A stretch of DNA of 64,000 nucleotides, taken from the NCBI RefSeq assembly GCF_011947265.1, contig NZ_JAATHD010000022.1:1-64000 (forward strand). The letters are read 5' to 3'. Shown piece after piece: positions 42,039 to 51,815 of this stretch (within the stretch, counting starts at the first letter, position 1; every line of letters begins with the position of its first letter). Origin of the DNA: Paenibacillus sp. HB172176. GTDB taxonomy: Bacteria > Bacillota > Bacilli > Paenibacillales > Paenibacillaceae. The translations under genes and the position numbers were made by a program. The notes under the pieces are model-generated. The model saw only the letters and a list, made by a program, of their open reading frames with translations. It made no database searches and was not told the origin of the DNA.

Positions 42039-45000
42039 ATGATGGAAATGAAAGAGAAACGGAAAACTATAATTGATTTGAGAAAAGGATTTCATTGTAT
42101 TTTGGCTATTCTGTTACTGCTTACTGGAATAATGCTAGGCCCGGCAAAGACAATCCATGCCGCAACGGAAGGAGACTTCACCTATTACCCTACCTCCGGC
42201 ACAACTGCATATATCAGTTCCTATTCCGGGACGGATACGGATATTATAATTCCGGATCGCGTAGGAGCTGGAGATGAATACGAGGTTACTGCAATTAATG
42301 AAGCAGCCTTCAATAGCAAAGGCTTGACGTCAGTTGTGCTGCCAAGCGGGCTGAAGACGATTGGTCAAAACGCATTTTATCAAAATGCGCTCACCTCGAT
42401 TGAACTTCCTCCTGGTCTGGAAAGCATCGGCAAATCCGCTTTTGCCAATAACAAATTGACTGAGGTCGTCATCCCCGATTTGATCACGACTATTGAAAAT
42501 AATACGTTTCAAAATAATAAAATAACGAGTCTGACGTTGCCGAATTCGATTACTTCTATTGGCAGATACGCCTTTTCGAGCAACTTGCTGACAAACGTTT
42601 CTATTCCGAATCAAGTAACAAGCATTGGCATGGGTGCTTTCATGACGAATCGATTGACAAGTGCTTCACTGTCCGATGAATTATTAACGATTGAGAATCA
42701 AGCGTTTAGTTACAACAAGCTTGCCAGTGTTACTATTCCAAGCAAGGTGACAAGTATTGGCGCCAGCGCTTTTATGAACAACCAGCTTGCGAGCGTGAAT
42801 CTTCCCGACAGTCTGTTGAGTATAGGTGATTACGCGTTTCATACCAATAAATTGACATCCCTGATTATCCCTGATGGGATTACAGCGATTGGAGCATTCT
42901 CCTTTTATAATAATGAGCTTACAAACGTGGAGCTTCCTGATCAAATAAATACCATTGGGGACGAAGCGTTTGCTTATAACTCTCTTACGAATGTGGTTTT
43001 TCCTGAAGGAATGACTGCGATTGGCGATAATGCTTTCTATGGCAATCACATCGGAGACGTTAGTTTCCCCGCTTCGCTCGAAACCATCGGCGAAGCGGCG
43101 TTTAAGAGTAATTGGCTGACCTCTTTTGTTTTACCGCGCAGCTTGACGAGTCTGGGCAATGATGCCTTCCGTTCCAATAACCTGACCTCAGTTATCATGC
43201 TTGGAACGGCTGCAACATTTGGGACAAATGTATTCTATCGTTATGGCGTTGATCCTTCGGAAACGACGATTATCGGTTATTCCTCCTCGACAACGGAGAC
43301 TTATGCCGATGCGATTGGTCATACGTTCGAGGTATATGGGAAGGATTTATTGGACGGTCTGACCGAAGCTGGACAACTGCTGGCGGATCATGCTGCGGGC
43401 ACAGCGGCTGGAGAAGTGCCGCAGACGTCTCGAGATGCATTGCAGGCCGCCATTAGCGCAGCGCAGCCGGTTGCCGATGATATTGCGATTGTAGATCCAC
43501 TGCCGCTTGCGAATGCGACAACTGCATTGCTGAATGCAATTTCCGATTTTAAAGCAACGATCATAGCTGTGACAGTTTCCTTGGCTGTTCCCGCAGACGG
43601 AACCTATGATGCCGGCGATGTACTGACTTTCACAGTGACCTATAATGATTCGGTCACTGTAAATGGCGATCCTTCCATCGAGTTGGAGATTGGAACTGCC
43701 GGTGCGACACAGACTGTTCAGGCGGTATATGCCGGGTTGCGCGGCACGCCTCTATCCACTTTAGATTTTGAATATGAAATTCCTGCCGGTTTGCTCGACA
43801 CGGATGGGATTGGCGTTGACGCTCAGATGACGCTGCCGTCCGGCGCAAGCATAACCGGATCGGATAGCGGGACGGCTCCATTGGCGTATACGTTGCCGGA
43901 TACAAGCGGCATTCATGTGGATTCCGGCTTGACTGACTCGGACGCTGTGGCAGCCGATCTGGCTGCGCTTGCGATTACGTACGCGCCGGGTGACAGCGCA
44001 TCAAGCGTGACGCAGAATGTCGGCCTGCCGACAAGCGGCGGTAACGGGACGAGCATTAGCTGGACGAGCAGCGACGATGCGATTATCGACGCGGACGGCA
44101 GCGTGACGCGCCCGCCGTATACGGGAAGCGACGCCGTAGTAACGCTGACGGCGACGATTAGCAAGGGAGCAACGAGCGATTCGAAGACATTCGAGCTGAC
44201 TGTGATTAAGCAGGTGCAGACGGACGGCGAAGCGGTGGCGGCCGATTTGGCTGCGCTTGCGATTACGTACGCGCCGGGAGACAGCGCGTCAAGCGTGACG
44301 CAGAATGTCGGCCTGCCTTCAAGCGGCGGCAACGGGACGAGCATTAGCTGGACGAGCAGCGACGGAGCGACTGTCGATACGGACGGCGTTGTGACGCGCC
44401 CGCCGTATACGGGAAGCGACGCCGCAATAACCCTGACGGCGACGGTTAGCAAGGGAGCAACGAACGATACGAAAAATTTTGAGTTGACGGTCATTGCTTT
44501 GCCTGCGCCTCCAAGCCATCATGACAATGATGATCCTGTGCAAGCTCAGCCTGTGCATGTAACGATAAACGGCAAAGAAGATGATGGACTCGCGGCTTAC
44601 AGCATTCAGAGAGCGGAAGATGGCTCCTCTCGCATTGTGATTCAAGTGGCGGATGAAATCCGAATGAAACAAGCGATTCATGCCGCCGAGGGCAAGTTAT
44701 CTATCATTATTACGGTTGACAAGCTGGATGGATGGGATGGATATACCGTCGAATTATCGGAAGATCTTGTAACCGTCATGGTAGATAGAAACGCAAATGT
44801 AAAGTTTGAGACAACAATTGGTGATGTACGAATGAATATGGGCGAGCTAGACATGAATGACATGGATGCCAGCGATGGAGAAGCGAATTTTGAAGAAGAT
44901 GATCATGCGTTCATACAATTGGACCTCGCGAAGGTATCTGCTGCAGCCATTAATCAGTTGGACGAGGCAGCGACTGCGATGTCAGTGAAACTTCTGGCTG

Positions 45001-45812
45001 CGCCTATCCAATTTCATATGTATCGCATCGAAGAAGAGGGAGAACGAGTAGAGCTGAAGTGGAATAATTATGCAACTCTTACTATCGGGATGCCAGCTTC
45101 TATGAATGCTAATGAGGAGACAACCTTTGCTGCATTTCAGTCTGAAAAGGGCTTCCGTTTCATTCCCGCGCATCTGAACAATATTGGAGAAGCGATTCTG
45201 AGAAGCATGGATGGAGGAATGTATGTTTTGATCGGCTATAATCCTGTTTTTGCAGATATCCATGGACGATGGAGCGCCCCGATTATCGAGAATTTATCTT
45301 CGAAGCTAATCATACAAGGCGATGAGAATGGATTATTCCATCCTGAAAGTGAGGTAACCAAGGCTGAATTCATTGCCATGCTCGTAAGAGCGTTGGCGTT
45401 GCCGATAGATGAGGAGAAGGAGAGCTTTACAGATGTCAGTAACGACGCATGGTATAGCGGCGCAGTGGCGGCGGCTGCGAATTACGGGCTTACTCAGGGC
45501 GACGAGGAAAACAAATTCCATCCTTCGCAGCCATTGTCGCGCCAAGAGGCGGCAGTAATCATCGCAAAAGCCCAAGCGTTAATGGGATTAAAGCTGGAAT
45601 TATCCGATAGGGAGACACGTTTTTGGTTAGGTCACTGGAAGGATGACGATACTATAGCGGAATGGGCTCGGGATGCAATGGCCTCCGCCCGCAAGCAAGA
45701 AATTCTGCTCGGCGATGCGGCAAGGACAGCGCGTCCTGAAGCGACTCTTACCCGCGAAGAGATGGCAGCTATTCTATACAGGATGCTCCTGGCTTCTCGG
45801 TGGATTGACTAG
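42039..45812 (+). CDS. Large surface protein: BspA-type LRR, Ig-like and SLH domains
   Basis: A protein of about 1257 residues. A signal peptide (hydrophobic about 18-40, cleavage near IHAA) is followed by roughly thirteen BspA-type leucine-rich repeats of about 23 residues (x-LTSVxLPxxLxxIGxxAFxxN), then a linker, a domain with AVTVSLAVPADGTYDAGDVLTFTV, and two nearly identical bacterial Ig-like domains. A Ser/His/Asp-rich spacer, a beta-rich region and C-terminal S-layer homology domains (ADIHGRWSAPIIENLSSK, TDVSNDAWYSGAVAAAANYGL) complete it. SLH domains anchor to pyruvylated cell-wall polymer. LRRs of this class mediate adhesion. The start could be ATG 42039, 42042 or 42048. A terminator follows. 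Confidence 0.9.
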   Translation: MMEMKEKRKTIIDLRKGFHCILAILLLLTGIMLGPAKTIHAATEGDFTYYPTSGTTAYISSYSGTDTDIIIPDRVGAGDEYEVTAINEAAFNSKGLTSVVLPSGLKTIGQNAFYQNALTSIELPPGLESIGKSAFANNKLTEVVIPDLITTIENNTFQNNKITSLTLPNSITSIGRYAFSSNLLTNVSIPNQVTSIGMGAFMTNRLTSASLSDELLTIENQAFSYNKLASVTIPSKVTSIGASAFMNNQLASVNLPDSLLSIGDYAFHTNKLTSLIIPDGITAIGAFSFYNNELTNVELPDQINTIGDEAFAYNSLTNVVFPEGMTAIGDNAFYGNHIGDVSFPASLETIGEAAFKSNWLTSFVLPRSLTSLGNDAFRSNNLTSVIMLGTAATFGTNVFYRYGVDPSETTIIGYSSSTTETYADAIGHTFEVYGKDLLDGLTEAGQLLADHAAGTAAGEVPQTSRDALQAAISAAQPVADDIAIVDPLPLANATTALLNAISDFKATIIAVTVSLAVPADGTYDAGDVLTFTVTYNDSVTVNGDPSIELEIGTAGATQTVQAVYAGLRGTPLSTLDFEYEIPAGLLDTDGIGVDAQMTLPSGASITGSDSGTAPLAYTLPDTSGIHVDSGLTDSDAVAADLAALAITYAPGDSASSVTQNVGLPTSGGNGTSISWTSSDDAIIDADGSVTRPPYTGSDAVVTLTATISKGATSDSKTFELTVIKQVQTDGEAVAADLAALAITYAPGDSASSVTQNVGLPSSGGNGTSISWTSSDGATVDTDGVVTRPPYTGSDAAITLTATVSKGATNDTKNFELTVIALPAPPSHHDNDDPVQAQPVHVTINGKEDDGLAAYSIQRAEDGSSRIVIQVADEIRMKQAIHAAEGKLSIIITVDKLDGWDGYTVELSEDLVTVMVDRNANVKFETTIGDVRMNMGELDMNDMDASDGEANFEEDDHAFIQLDLAKVSAAAINQLDEAATAMSVKLLAAPIQFHMYRIEEEGERVELKWNNYATLTIGMPASMNANEETTFAAFQSEKGFRFIPAHLNNIGEAILRSMDGGMYVLIGYNPVFADIHGRWSAPIIENLSSKLIIQGDENGLFHPESEVTKAEFIAMLVRALALPIDEEKESFTDVSNDAWYSGAVAAAANYGLTQGDEENKFHPSQPLSRQEAAVIIAKAQALMGLKLELSDRETRFWLGHWKDDDTIAEWARDAMASARKQEILLGDAARTARPEATLTREEMAAILYRMLLASRWID
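43941..44496 (+). repeat. Tandem duplication of an Ig-like domain inside the surface gene
   Basis: Two copies of about 270-285 bases begin near 43941 and 44228. At protein level both read AVAADLAALAITYAPGDSASS onward through SWTSSDxAxxDxDGxVTRPPYTGSDA to FELTVI. The nucleotide identity is very high across the first 170 bases, pointing to recent duplication or gene conversion. Confidence 0.85.
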
Positions 45813-45831
45813 TCTAACAGCATTCGAAGAG

Positions 45832-45875
45832 AACCTGGAAATGACATGCAAGGCATGTCTTCTCCAGGTTTTTTT
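45832..45875 (+). terminator. Terminator of the surface protein gene
   Basis: AACCTGG (45832-45838) pairs with CCAGGTT (45864-45870), with an inner GACATGC/GCATGTC stem and a 3-base loop. A run of seven T residues follows. Confidence 0.88.
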
Positions 45876-45999
45876 AGTCAAAACAGCATATATTTTTTCA
45901 GAGATACGAAAGCTGTAAATTTTATCGGCGAAAAACATTCATGACGTTGGCCCGATCGTTGTCGTCGTCAGCCTCGTTAGCTATTTCAGTTTAACCCCA

Positions 46000-46178
46000 G
46001 CGGACTGTAGATTCGCTATTTCTGCAAAATTAGTTTTTTTTGTGATTTCGCGGACAGAGGAGCCGCTATTTTCAAAAAAACTGCGATATTTTTAATATTT
46101 TGAGTAAATAGAGGCACCTGTGTCCGCCAAAACGAATAAAATCCTTATTTCTCGCGAATAGCGGCTTCTGTGTCCGCC
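46000..46178. repeat. Four-unit inverted repeat array, 50-base period
   Basis: The 23-base core, in forward sense AATAGCGGCTCCTCTGTCCGC, occurs four times. Reverse copies are at 46000-46022 and 46050-46072; forward copies are at 46106-46128 and 46156-46178. Each pair has exactly 50-base spacing, so the array is symmetric about 46089. The arms could fold into a cruciform or long RNA hairpin between the converging genes. No gene is supported in 45876-46208. Confidence 0.75.
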
Positions 46179-46208
46179 AATACGACAGCTCCTCTATTTC
46201 CCGTTCTC

Positions 46209-47213
46209 CTATTCAATCGCCAATTCGTTCATGCTCACCGGCTGCCCTGCTTCCAAGGATTGATAGCCAGCCAAGGCGACAGCGGCTGCCTTCATGCCGT
46301 CGAGACCGTCAATCGGCACAGGCGATCCGCTGCGAATGGCTTCCACGAAGGCTTGGATCAGATGAGCGTCCATATTGTCGCCCCAATAGCTCCATTCACC
46401 CGTGCCTTTCGTCGTGCTGTACACTTCATTGATCTGGCCAAGACCGTCAACGGCTATGACGCCCTTTGTGCCGATAATCTGCATGGTCACGTCTCCCCAG
46501 GTCGGGAACGGAGGCTTCCTCGACCAACTGGTGTCGATGACGGCGAACGCTCCGCTTGCCAGCTTGACATGCAGCATGCCCGCATCATCCACCCGCAGCT
46601 CCTTGTTGAAGAGGGTGGCGGCATAGGCATAGACCTCCGTTACGTTCGATCCGGTAATCCAATGGATGAGATCCATCACATGCACGGTATGATCGAGCAG
46701 CGCTCCGCCGCCGGATTTCGCCTTATCCACGAACCAGCCGCTTGGCGCGGTTCCGCGATTTGTGCCTTTAATGGCTACAACATCACCGATTTCGCCACTC
46801 TCGACAGCCTGCTTCGCCTGAATCGCGGCCGCCAGGTAGCGGCAGGGAAAGGCGGTCATCAGCTGCACGTTATTCTCCTCGCAAGCTTCAATCATCGCAT
46901 TCATCCCATGAATCGAGAGGCCGAGCGGCTTCTCGCAGAGCACATGAAAGCCTTTCCTGGCCGCCGCAATCGTTATCTCTTCGTGCAAGGCATTCTCGGA
47001 GCAGATGACAACGGCATCAAGCGCTTCCTCCAACAGCATTGCATAATCGTTGTAATAACGGATAGCATGCCTCTCAGCAACCTCGGCAACTCGATCTTCC
47101 GCTGAATCCGCGATTCCGACGATCTCCACCTCGGGATGCGCAAGCAAAGCATTCAGGTAAGAGAAGGCATGGCCATGCGCGAAGCTGAGCATTCCCACTT
47201 TCAGTTTTCCCAT
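46209..47213 (-). CDS. Gfo/Idh/MocA-family dehydrogenase, second gene of the pair
   Basis: A 334-residue NAD(P)-dependent oxidoreductase. The Rossmann region is KVGMLSFAHGHAFSYLNALLAHPEVEIVGIAD, in which the usual GxGxxG is changed to SFAHGH; the catalytic-type motif CEKPLGLS is intact. The C-terminal domain has GGALLDHTVHVMDLIHWITG with the conserved His/Asp. ATG 47213 follows GGAGGAG and starts 1 base after the stop of the upstream paralogue, so the two form an operon. The altered glycine motif suggests different cofactor binding. Confidence 0.85.
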   Translation of the reverse strand: MGKLKVGMLSFAHGHAFSYLNALLAHPEVEIVGIADSAEDRVAEVAERHAIRYYNDYAMLLEEALDAVVICSENALHEEITIAAARKGFHVLCEKPLGLSIHGMNAMIEACEENNVQLMTAFPCRYLAAAIQAKQAVESGEIGDVVAIKGTNRGTAPSGWFVDKAKSGGGALLDHTVHVMDLIHWITGSNVTEVYAYAATLFNKELRVDDAGMLHVKLASGAFAVIDTSWSRKPPFPTWGDVTMQIIGTKGVIAVDGLGQINEVYSTTKGTGEWSYWGDNMDAHLIQAFVEAIRSGSPVPIDGLDGMKAAAVALAGYQSLEAGQPVSMNELAIE

Positions 47214-47214
47214 C

Positions 47215-48189
47215 CTACATCTCCTCCTTCAAATAGACAACTTTGCCGGTGCGCGCGCTCTCGTCGGCGGCTAGAGCAAGCTCTAGCGCCTTACGAGCGT
47301 CTATAGCTGACACAATCGGTTCGCTGCCGTCCCGAATGCAGTCAAGGAAATGCTTCAACTGCAACTCGTATGGATTGCGATAGGCCGGGCTGCCCAGAAC
47401 CGCTGCAGTCTTGCCAGTATCGGAGTCTTTCTTGTGAATGACGATCGAGCTGCTCTTCATGCTGTCCGCTCGAATAACGCCTCCGTCTCCGGCAATTTCA
47501 GCTTTTGTCTGGAAGGGACCCGGATATCCCCAATGTCCTTCAACGTTTGCGACGGCGCCGCTTGCGAATCGAAGCGTGACCAGCGAATACTCCTGCTCGG
47601 CGTTGGCGGAATGCAGAGCATAGACGGAGCTCACCTTGCCCAGACTCCAGCGCAGGAAATCCAGATCATGAATCATGAGATCGACGATGATGCCGCCGCT
47701 TCTCGAGGCGTCCGTGTACCATCTGCCCGGATGACCGCCGATTCGGCTGGCATGGGCAACGGCTGGATTGCCGATTGCGCCATTATCTATGGCTTGCTTC
47801 AGGTCGACGTAATCGGGGAAGAAGCGAACAACATGCCCGATGAACAATTTCACGCCATGCTCTTCGCAGCAGGCGATCATTTCGGAAGCATCTTCAAGCG
47901 TCAGAGCGATGGGCTTCTCGCAAATAATATGTTTTCTTGCTTTCGCGGCGAGCAGGGTGAATTCCTTGTGCAGAAAAGAAGGGAGGGCGATGCTGACCGC
48001 TTCGCATTCAATTTCCTCCAGCATCTGCTCGAACGATTCGAAAGCCGGCGCGCCGGTTTTTCGCGAGAGAGCTTCCGCAGTTTCTCGATTACTATCGCAT
48101 AATCCCGTTAATTCCACTTCATCCATTGCTGCATAGGCGGCGGCATGGACGCCCCCGAGTCCTCCACAGCCAAGAACGGCCACTTTCAT
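47215..48189 (-). CDS. Gfo/Idh/MocA-family dehydrogenase, first gene of the pair
   Basis: A 324-residue NAD(P)-dependent oxidoreductase with a standard Rossmann motif (KVAVLGCGGLGGVHAAAY) and CEKPIALTLEDA. The C-terminal domain carries GGIIVDLMIHDLDFLRWSLG. ATG 48189 has GGAG 10 bases upstream. It is divergent from an AraC-family regulator across 153 bases and is cotranscribed with the following dehydrogenase gene. The two probably act on successive forms of one sugar or inositol-type substrate. Confidence 0.88.
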   Translation of the reverse strand: MKVAVLGCGGLGGVHAAAYAAMDEVELTGLCDSNRETAEALSRKTGAPAFESFEQMLEEIECEAVSIALPSFLHKEFTLLAAKARKHIICEKPIALTLEDASEMIACCEEHGVKLFIGHVVRFFPDYVDLKQAIDNGAIGNPAVAHASRIGGHPGRWYTDASRSGGIIVDLMIHDLDFLRWSLGKVSSVYALHSANAEQEYSLVTLRFASGAVANVEGHWGYPGPFQTKAEIAGDGGVIRADSMKSSSIVIHKKDSDTGKTAAVLGSPAYRNPYELQLKHFLDCIRDGSEPIVSAIDARKALELALAADESARTGKVVYLKEEM

Positions 48190-48342
48190 TTTCGATTCAC
48201 TCCTTAGCTCATACATTAATCGTTATGAATCTAATAGTAGAGCGAATGAGGATGGCAGTAAATGCGATCATTTAATCAAAAACTATCCATATTCAATATT
48301 CGCGAATATAATGGGAGATATCTGATTGAAGGAGGCGATGCA

Positions 48343-49221
48343 ATGGAAATATTCAAAGAGCCGATCTACCATCAGAATGAACAGCTTCGGCTAAAGGTAT
48401 GGAAATTCAATCATCGTGGCAAGGAGGACAGCAAACATAAGCGCTGGCATTATCATAAGGAGGTTGAATGCCTGCTTATTCTGGAAGGCGTGCATGAGAT
48501 CAGCCTGCCGAGCCGGACCTATTTCCTTCACCCGGGAGAGGTGTTGCTCATCGGATCGAATCAGCTTCATCGACCGATGGAACGCGAAGGGCAGCCTGTG
48601 GAATACATCGTCCTGCATGTCGACCTGGAGCCCTACTTCGATTCGGCGACGATGCATTATATGAACGCCTTCATGGAGCGACTTCATCCGCTGGATGAGC
48701 TTAACCGAATCCTGCATGACAATCTTGATGCCAGGAGAGAGATCGGCGATGCCGTGCTGCGCATTCACCAGGAGATTATGGAGCAAAGGAAGGGCTATGA
48801 GCTTGCCGTCAGCATGTCCATGAAGCAATTTCTCCTTGCGTTATACCGGTACGATTCGGAGGGTATCATCTCATCCTACGGCGAGAAGGAAATGGGCGTT
48901 CTAAGCGGAGTTTTTCATTATATTGAGGAGCATCTTGGAGAGCGGTTAGATATGGCTGAGATTAGCGAAATGGCGGGAATGAGCTACGTCTATTTCTCGA
49001 AATATTTCAAATTGAAAACAGGCTATTCCTTCACCGAGTTCGTTAATCGCAAACGAATGGACCGGGCAAAGCGAAGATTGGCTATTACGGATCGGAACAT
49101 TAGCGATATCGCGATTTCGGTAGGCTTCGAGAATATGGCCCATTTCTATGAGCTGTTCAAGCGTTTCAACGGCTGCACGCCAAGACAGTACAGAGAGAAA
49201 ATGACGAACACTGTTATTTGA
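48343..49221 (+). CDS. AraC-family transcriptional regulator
   Basis: A 292-residue AraC-type regulator. A cupin-like N-terminal effector domain (KRWHYHKEVECLLILEGVHEISLPSRTYFLHPGEVLLIGSNQLHRP) is followed by two helix-turn-helix motifs (LDMAEISEMAGMSYVYFSKYFKLKTGYSFTEF and NISDIAISVGFENMAHFYELFKRFNGCTPRQYR). ATG 48343 follows GGAGGCG; the open frame extends upstream to 48262 without a site. It faces the Gfo/Idh pair and is the obvious candidate to activate it in response to a sugar. Confidence 0.92.
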   Translation: MEIFKEPIYHQNEQLRLKVWKFNHRGKEDSKHKRWHYHKEVECLLILEGVHEISLPSRTYFLHPGEVLLIGSNQLHRPMEREGQPVEYIVLHVDLEPYFDSATMHYMNAFMERLHPLDELNRILHDNLDARREIGDAVLRIHQEIMEQRKGYELAVSMSMKQFLLALYRYDSEGIISSYGEKEMGVLSGVFHYIEEHLGERLDMAEISEMAGMSYVYFSKYFKLKTGYSFTEFVNRKRMDRAKRRLAITDRNISDIAISVGFENMAHFYELFKRFNGCTPRQYREKMTNTVI

Positions 49222-49288
49222 ACAAAAAACACTGTTTATTGTGGATGGTTAGCGGAGCGATACAACTATAATGGATGTATCTATGTTT

Positions 49289-49302
49289 TGAAAACGCATA
49301 CA
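49289..49302 (+). promoter_or_regulatory. cre-like site upstream of the membrane AraC regulator
   Basis: TGAAAACGCATACA matches the catabolite-responsive element consensus TGWAANCGNTNWCA at 13 of 14 positions. CcpA binding here would place the regulator gene under carbon catabolite control. Confidence 0.45.
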
Positions 49303-49367
49303 AATCATGATATTGTTGATTCTATCATCCGGACAGATACATTGTGGAGGTGATTGCGCTGGGGCTG

Positions 49368-51731
49368 ATGAAACGAATGAAAGCGAGGAGCGAAATCGGA
49401 AGGAGGGGTGTTTTCTATCGGAAATCATTCATATGGCTGTTGTTGACCGCGGCAATACCAGGCATGATAACCGGTCTGTGCCTCTATTGGTTCGGTGTTG
49501 GACATATGGAGGATGATCTAAGCGAATTGCATCAGAGCCAAATGAAGGAACGCGTTCAGAATATCGACGATCAGCTCTCTTATCTCGAGATGGATTTGTC
49601 TCATTGGGCGTTCAGTCCGAGATTCGGATACAGCTTGAAGGATATGGACTTCGTCTATCAATTCCAGGAGGCGAGGGACATTAGCAAGTCCTTGCTCGTC
49701 ATGCAAGGTTCGCATCCGCTCATCCAAGACGTGGAGCTGTATATTAACCGCGAGGAGCCGGTTGTGTTCAAGACGGAGCATTACAGAGTCTATGATCCCG
49801 CCATGCTTACGCATTATCAGCAGCTTCTTCAGGACAAGCGAAGCGTCTATTGGCTTGAGCATCTCGACGAAGCGGAAGCGCAGGAGGATTCCGTGGAGGA
49901 TGTGGTCATCAGCACGGCAGAGACGCCGCTTACGCTCGTTCATAAAGTGCCCGGCGACAGCAGTCAGCCGTTCGGAGCGCTTGTAGTGACGCTGAACAGA
50001 GAGAAGCTCGTCAATCTTCTGAAAACGATGACGCCTTACAATGAAGGTCTTACCTTCTTGTTGAACGCCGGCGGAGAGACGATTCTATCTGATGACCCGG
50101 CGGCGTCGGAGCTGGTTGACGAACTGAAGAGCCGCCTGGCGGGAAGTTCGGCAGAAGAAGGAGCGTTTCGTCTGGGGCGAGGGGGCGTCATGTATTCGGT
50201 CTCGTACGGCAAGCTGTCGCGCCTCGATAAAGAATGGACGTATGTTTCGGCTTCTCCGATGAACGCCATCACATCTCCCGTTCTGGCATTGTCCAAATTG
50301 ATCGTAGCGATCTCGCTGGCAAGTCTTGTAATCGGGCTTATTCTGTCCTGGTTGGCGTCCAGACGCATGTACGACCCTATGGAGCGCTTGCTGAGGAAGC
50401 TGAATCCAGGCTCGCTGGCCGGCCATAAGCGAATGGATGAATTTCAGTATATCGAAGCTTTATGGCAGGACACGGCGGCCGAAAGCTCAGAACTTCAAGC
50501 AAAGCTGAGCGATCAGCAGCCCATGCTGAGAAACGGCTTTCTGCTGCAATTATTGTATGGACATTTGCTTTCTTACTCGGAGCGTGAATTGAGGGAGCGA
50601 ATGGCGAGATACGGCTGGCAGACTGGCGGACACCGATTCGGATTCATGCATATTCGCTTAACCGGATTAGACGGCCATGCGGGCGAAGTAACGGAGAATG
50701 ATGAAAGTCTGTTCACCTTTGCGGCTTCGAATATTGCGGAGGAGCTGGCGGAAGAACGTTTTGAGCAATTTCATGTCATGAACTTTCATAATTTGGCCCT
50801 AGGCCTGTTCGTCATTCTGCCGGATAGAGGGCAAGCGATTGAAGGCTCTAACATGCCGCGGATGCGCGAGCTTGCCGAAGACATTACCTCAGCCATCAAC
50901 AAATTGCTCAAGCTGCAAGCGGCGATTACGATCAGCAAGCCTCTTGATGAAGTGAAGCGATTGACCGCCACCTTCATGGAGCTGGAGAGAGCTTCGAGCT
51001 TCAGGCAGTTCGTGAATCAGAATCAAATTCTGATGTTGGATGCATTGGATGAGAGAGAGCTGCTTCCGGAGGTTCAATATCCGTTCCAAACAGAGCTGGA
51101 GATAATACAAGCGATGCGCTGCGGAGACGCTTCGTCCATAGATCGCCTGCTCCATGCCTTCATGGATGAATTGCTCGCAGGCGACGGGCTGGAGGTTCAT
51201 GTGCAGCAAGGCATGCTGCAGCTTCTTGCGAGCTTGCAGCATATGATGCTGGAGGCCGGGGTCAATCCCTCCAAGCTGTTTGGCTGCATGAACGCATTCG
51301 AGGAGCTGTCGCGCATTCGCGACTCGGACAAGCTTCTGCGGTGGATGAAAAACTATATTATCGCTCCTTATTTGCTGGAGCGGGAGACGAGAGCGGGCGT
51401 GCAGCAGAAGCAGGTTATCGATCGTACAATCGTTTACATTCATGAGCATTACGGGAACGATATCTCCCTGGAGAGCTGCGGGGATCATGTTGGGATGAGC
51501 TCCTATGCGCTCAGCAAACTGTTCAAGAGCGTGACCGGCGTAAACTTTATCGATTACTTGACCGAATTGCGCATTGGCAACGCGAAGGAGCTCTTATTGA
51601 CCACGAATCTCAGAATTAATGACGTAGCGGAGCAAGTGGGCTATCAGCAGCGCTACTTCAATCGCATTTTCAAGAAGCTTGTCGGCACGACGCCAAGCGA
51701 ATACCGCGAAGCGGGAGGTGCGGCAAAATAA
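49368..51731 (+). CDS. Membrane-bound AraC-type regulator of a sugar ABC operon
   Basis: About 787 residues. Two transmembrane helices (about 20-40 and 300-322) enclose an extracellular Cache-like sensor. A cytoplasmic linker of about 350 residues follows, with an F-x-M-H-I-R-L segment, and ends in the AraC helix-turn-helix pair (ISLESCGDHVGMSSYALSKLFKSVTGVNFIDYL, RINDVAEQVGYQQRYFNRIFKKLVGTTPSEYR). This architecture is typical of Paenibacillus regulators placed before lipoprotein-dependent oligosaccharide ABC transporters. The start is uncertain: ATG 49368, or GTG 49344/49350 near GGAGG. A terminator separates it from the transporter genes. Confidence 0.9.
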   Translation: MKRMKARSEIGRRGVFYRKSFIWLLLTAAIPGMITGLCLYWFGVGHMEDDLSELHQSQMKERVQNIDDQLSYLEMDLSHWAFSPRFGYSLKDMDFVYQFQEARDISKSLLVMQGSHPLIQDVELYINREEPVVFKTEHYRVYDPAMLTHYQQLLQDKRSVYWLEHLDEAEAQEDSVEDVVISTAETPLTLVHKVPGDSSQPFGALVVTLNREKLVNLLKTMTPYNEGLTFLLNAGGETILSDDPAASELVDELKSRLAGSSAEEGAFRLGRGGVMYSVSYGKLSRLDKEWTYVSASPMNAITSPVLALSKLIVAISLASLVIGLILSWLASRRMYDPMERLLRKLNPGSLAGHKRMDEFQYIEALWQDTAAESSELQAKLSDQQPMLRNGFLLQLLYGHLLSYSERELRERMARYGWQTGGHRFGFMHIRLTGLDGHAGEVTENDESLFTFAASNIAEELAEERFEQFHVMNFHNLALGLFVILPDRGQAIEGSNMPRMRELAEDITSAINKLLKLQAAITISKPLDEVKRLTATFMELERASSFRQFVNQNQILMLDALDERELLPEVQYPFQTELEIIQAMRCGDASSIDRLLHAFMDELLAGDGLEVHVQQGMLQLLASLQHMMLEAGVNPSKLFGCMNAFEELSRIRDSDKLLRWMKNYIIAPYLLERETRAGVQQKQVIDRTIVYIHEHYGNDISLESCGDHVGMSSYALSKLFKSVTGVNFIDYLTELRIGNAKELLLTTNLRINDVAEQVGYQQRYFNRIFKKLVGTTPSEYREAGGAAK

Positions 51732-51763
51732 TGAACATCTGCCTAAAGAGTACCATAGTGTGG

Positions 51764-51790
51764 AAAAGCCTTGATATTCAAGGCTTTTTT
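51764..51790 (+). terminator. Terminator after the membrane AraC regulator
   Basis: AAAAGCCTTGA (51764-51774) pairs perfectly with TCAAGGCTTTT (51778-51788) around a 3-base loop, ending in a T run. Confidence 0.88.
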
Positions 51791-51815
51791 CAATGCAAAA
51801 AATTAGAATTGAAGC

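Noticed and set aside
46000..46178. CRISPR array
   Set aside because: Regular spacing is present, but units are in opposite orientations, imperfect and only four, the intervening sequences resemble each other, and no cas gene is nearby.
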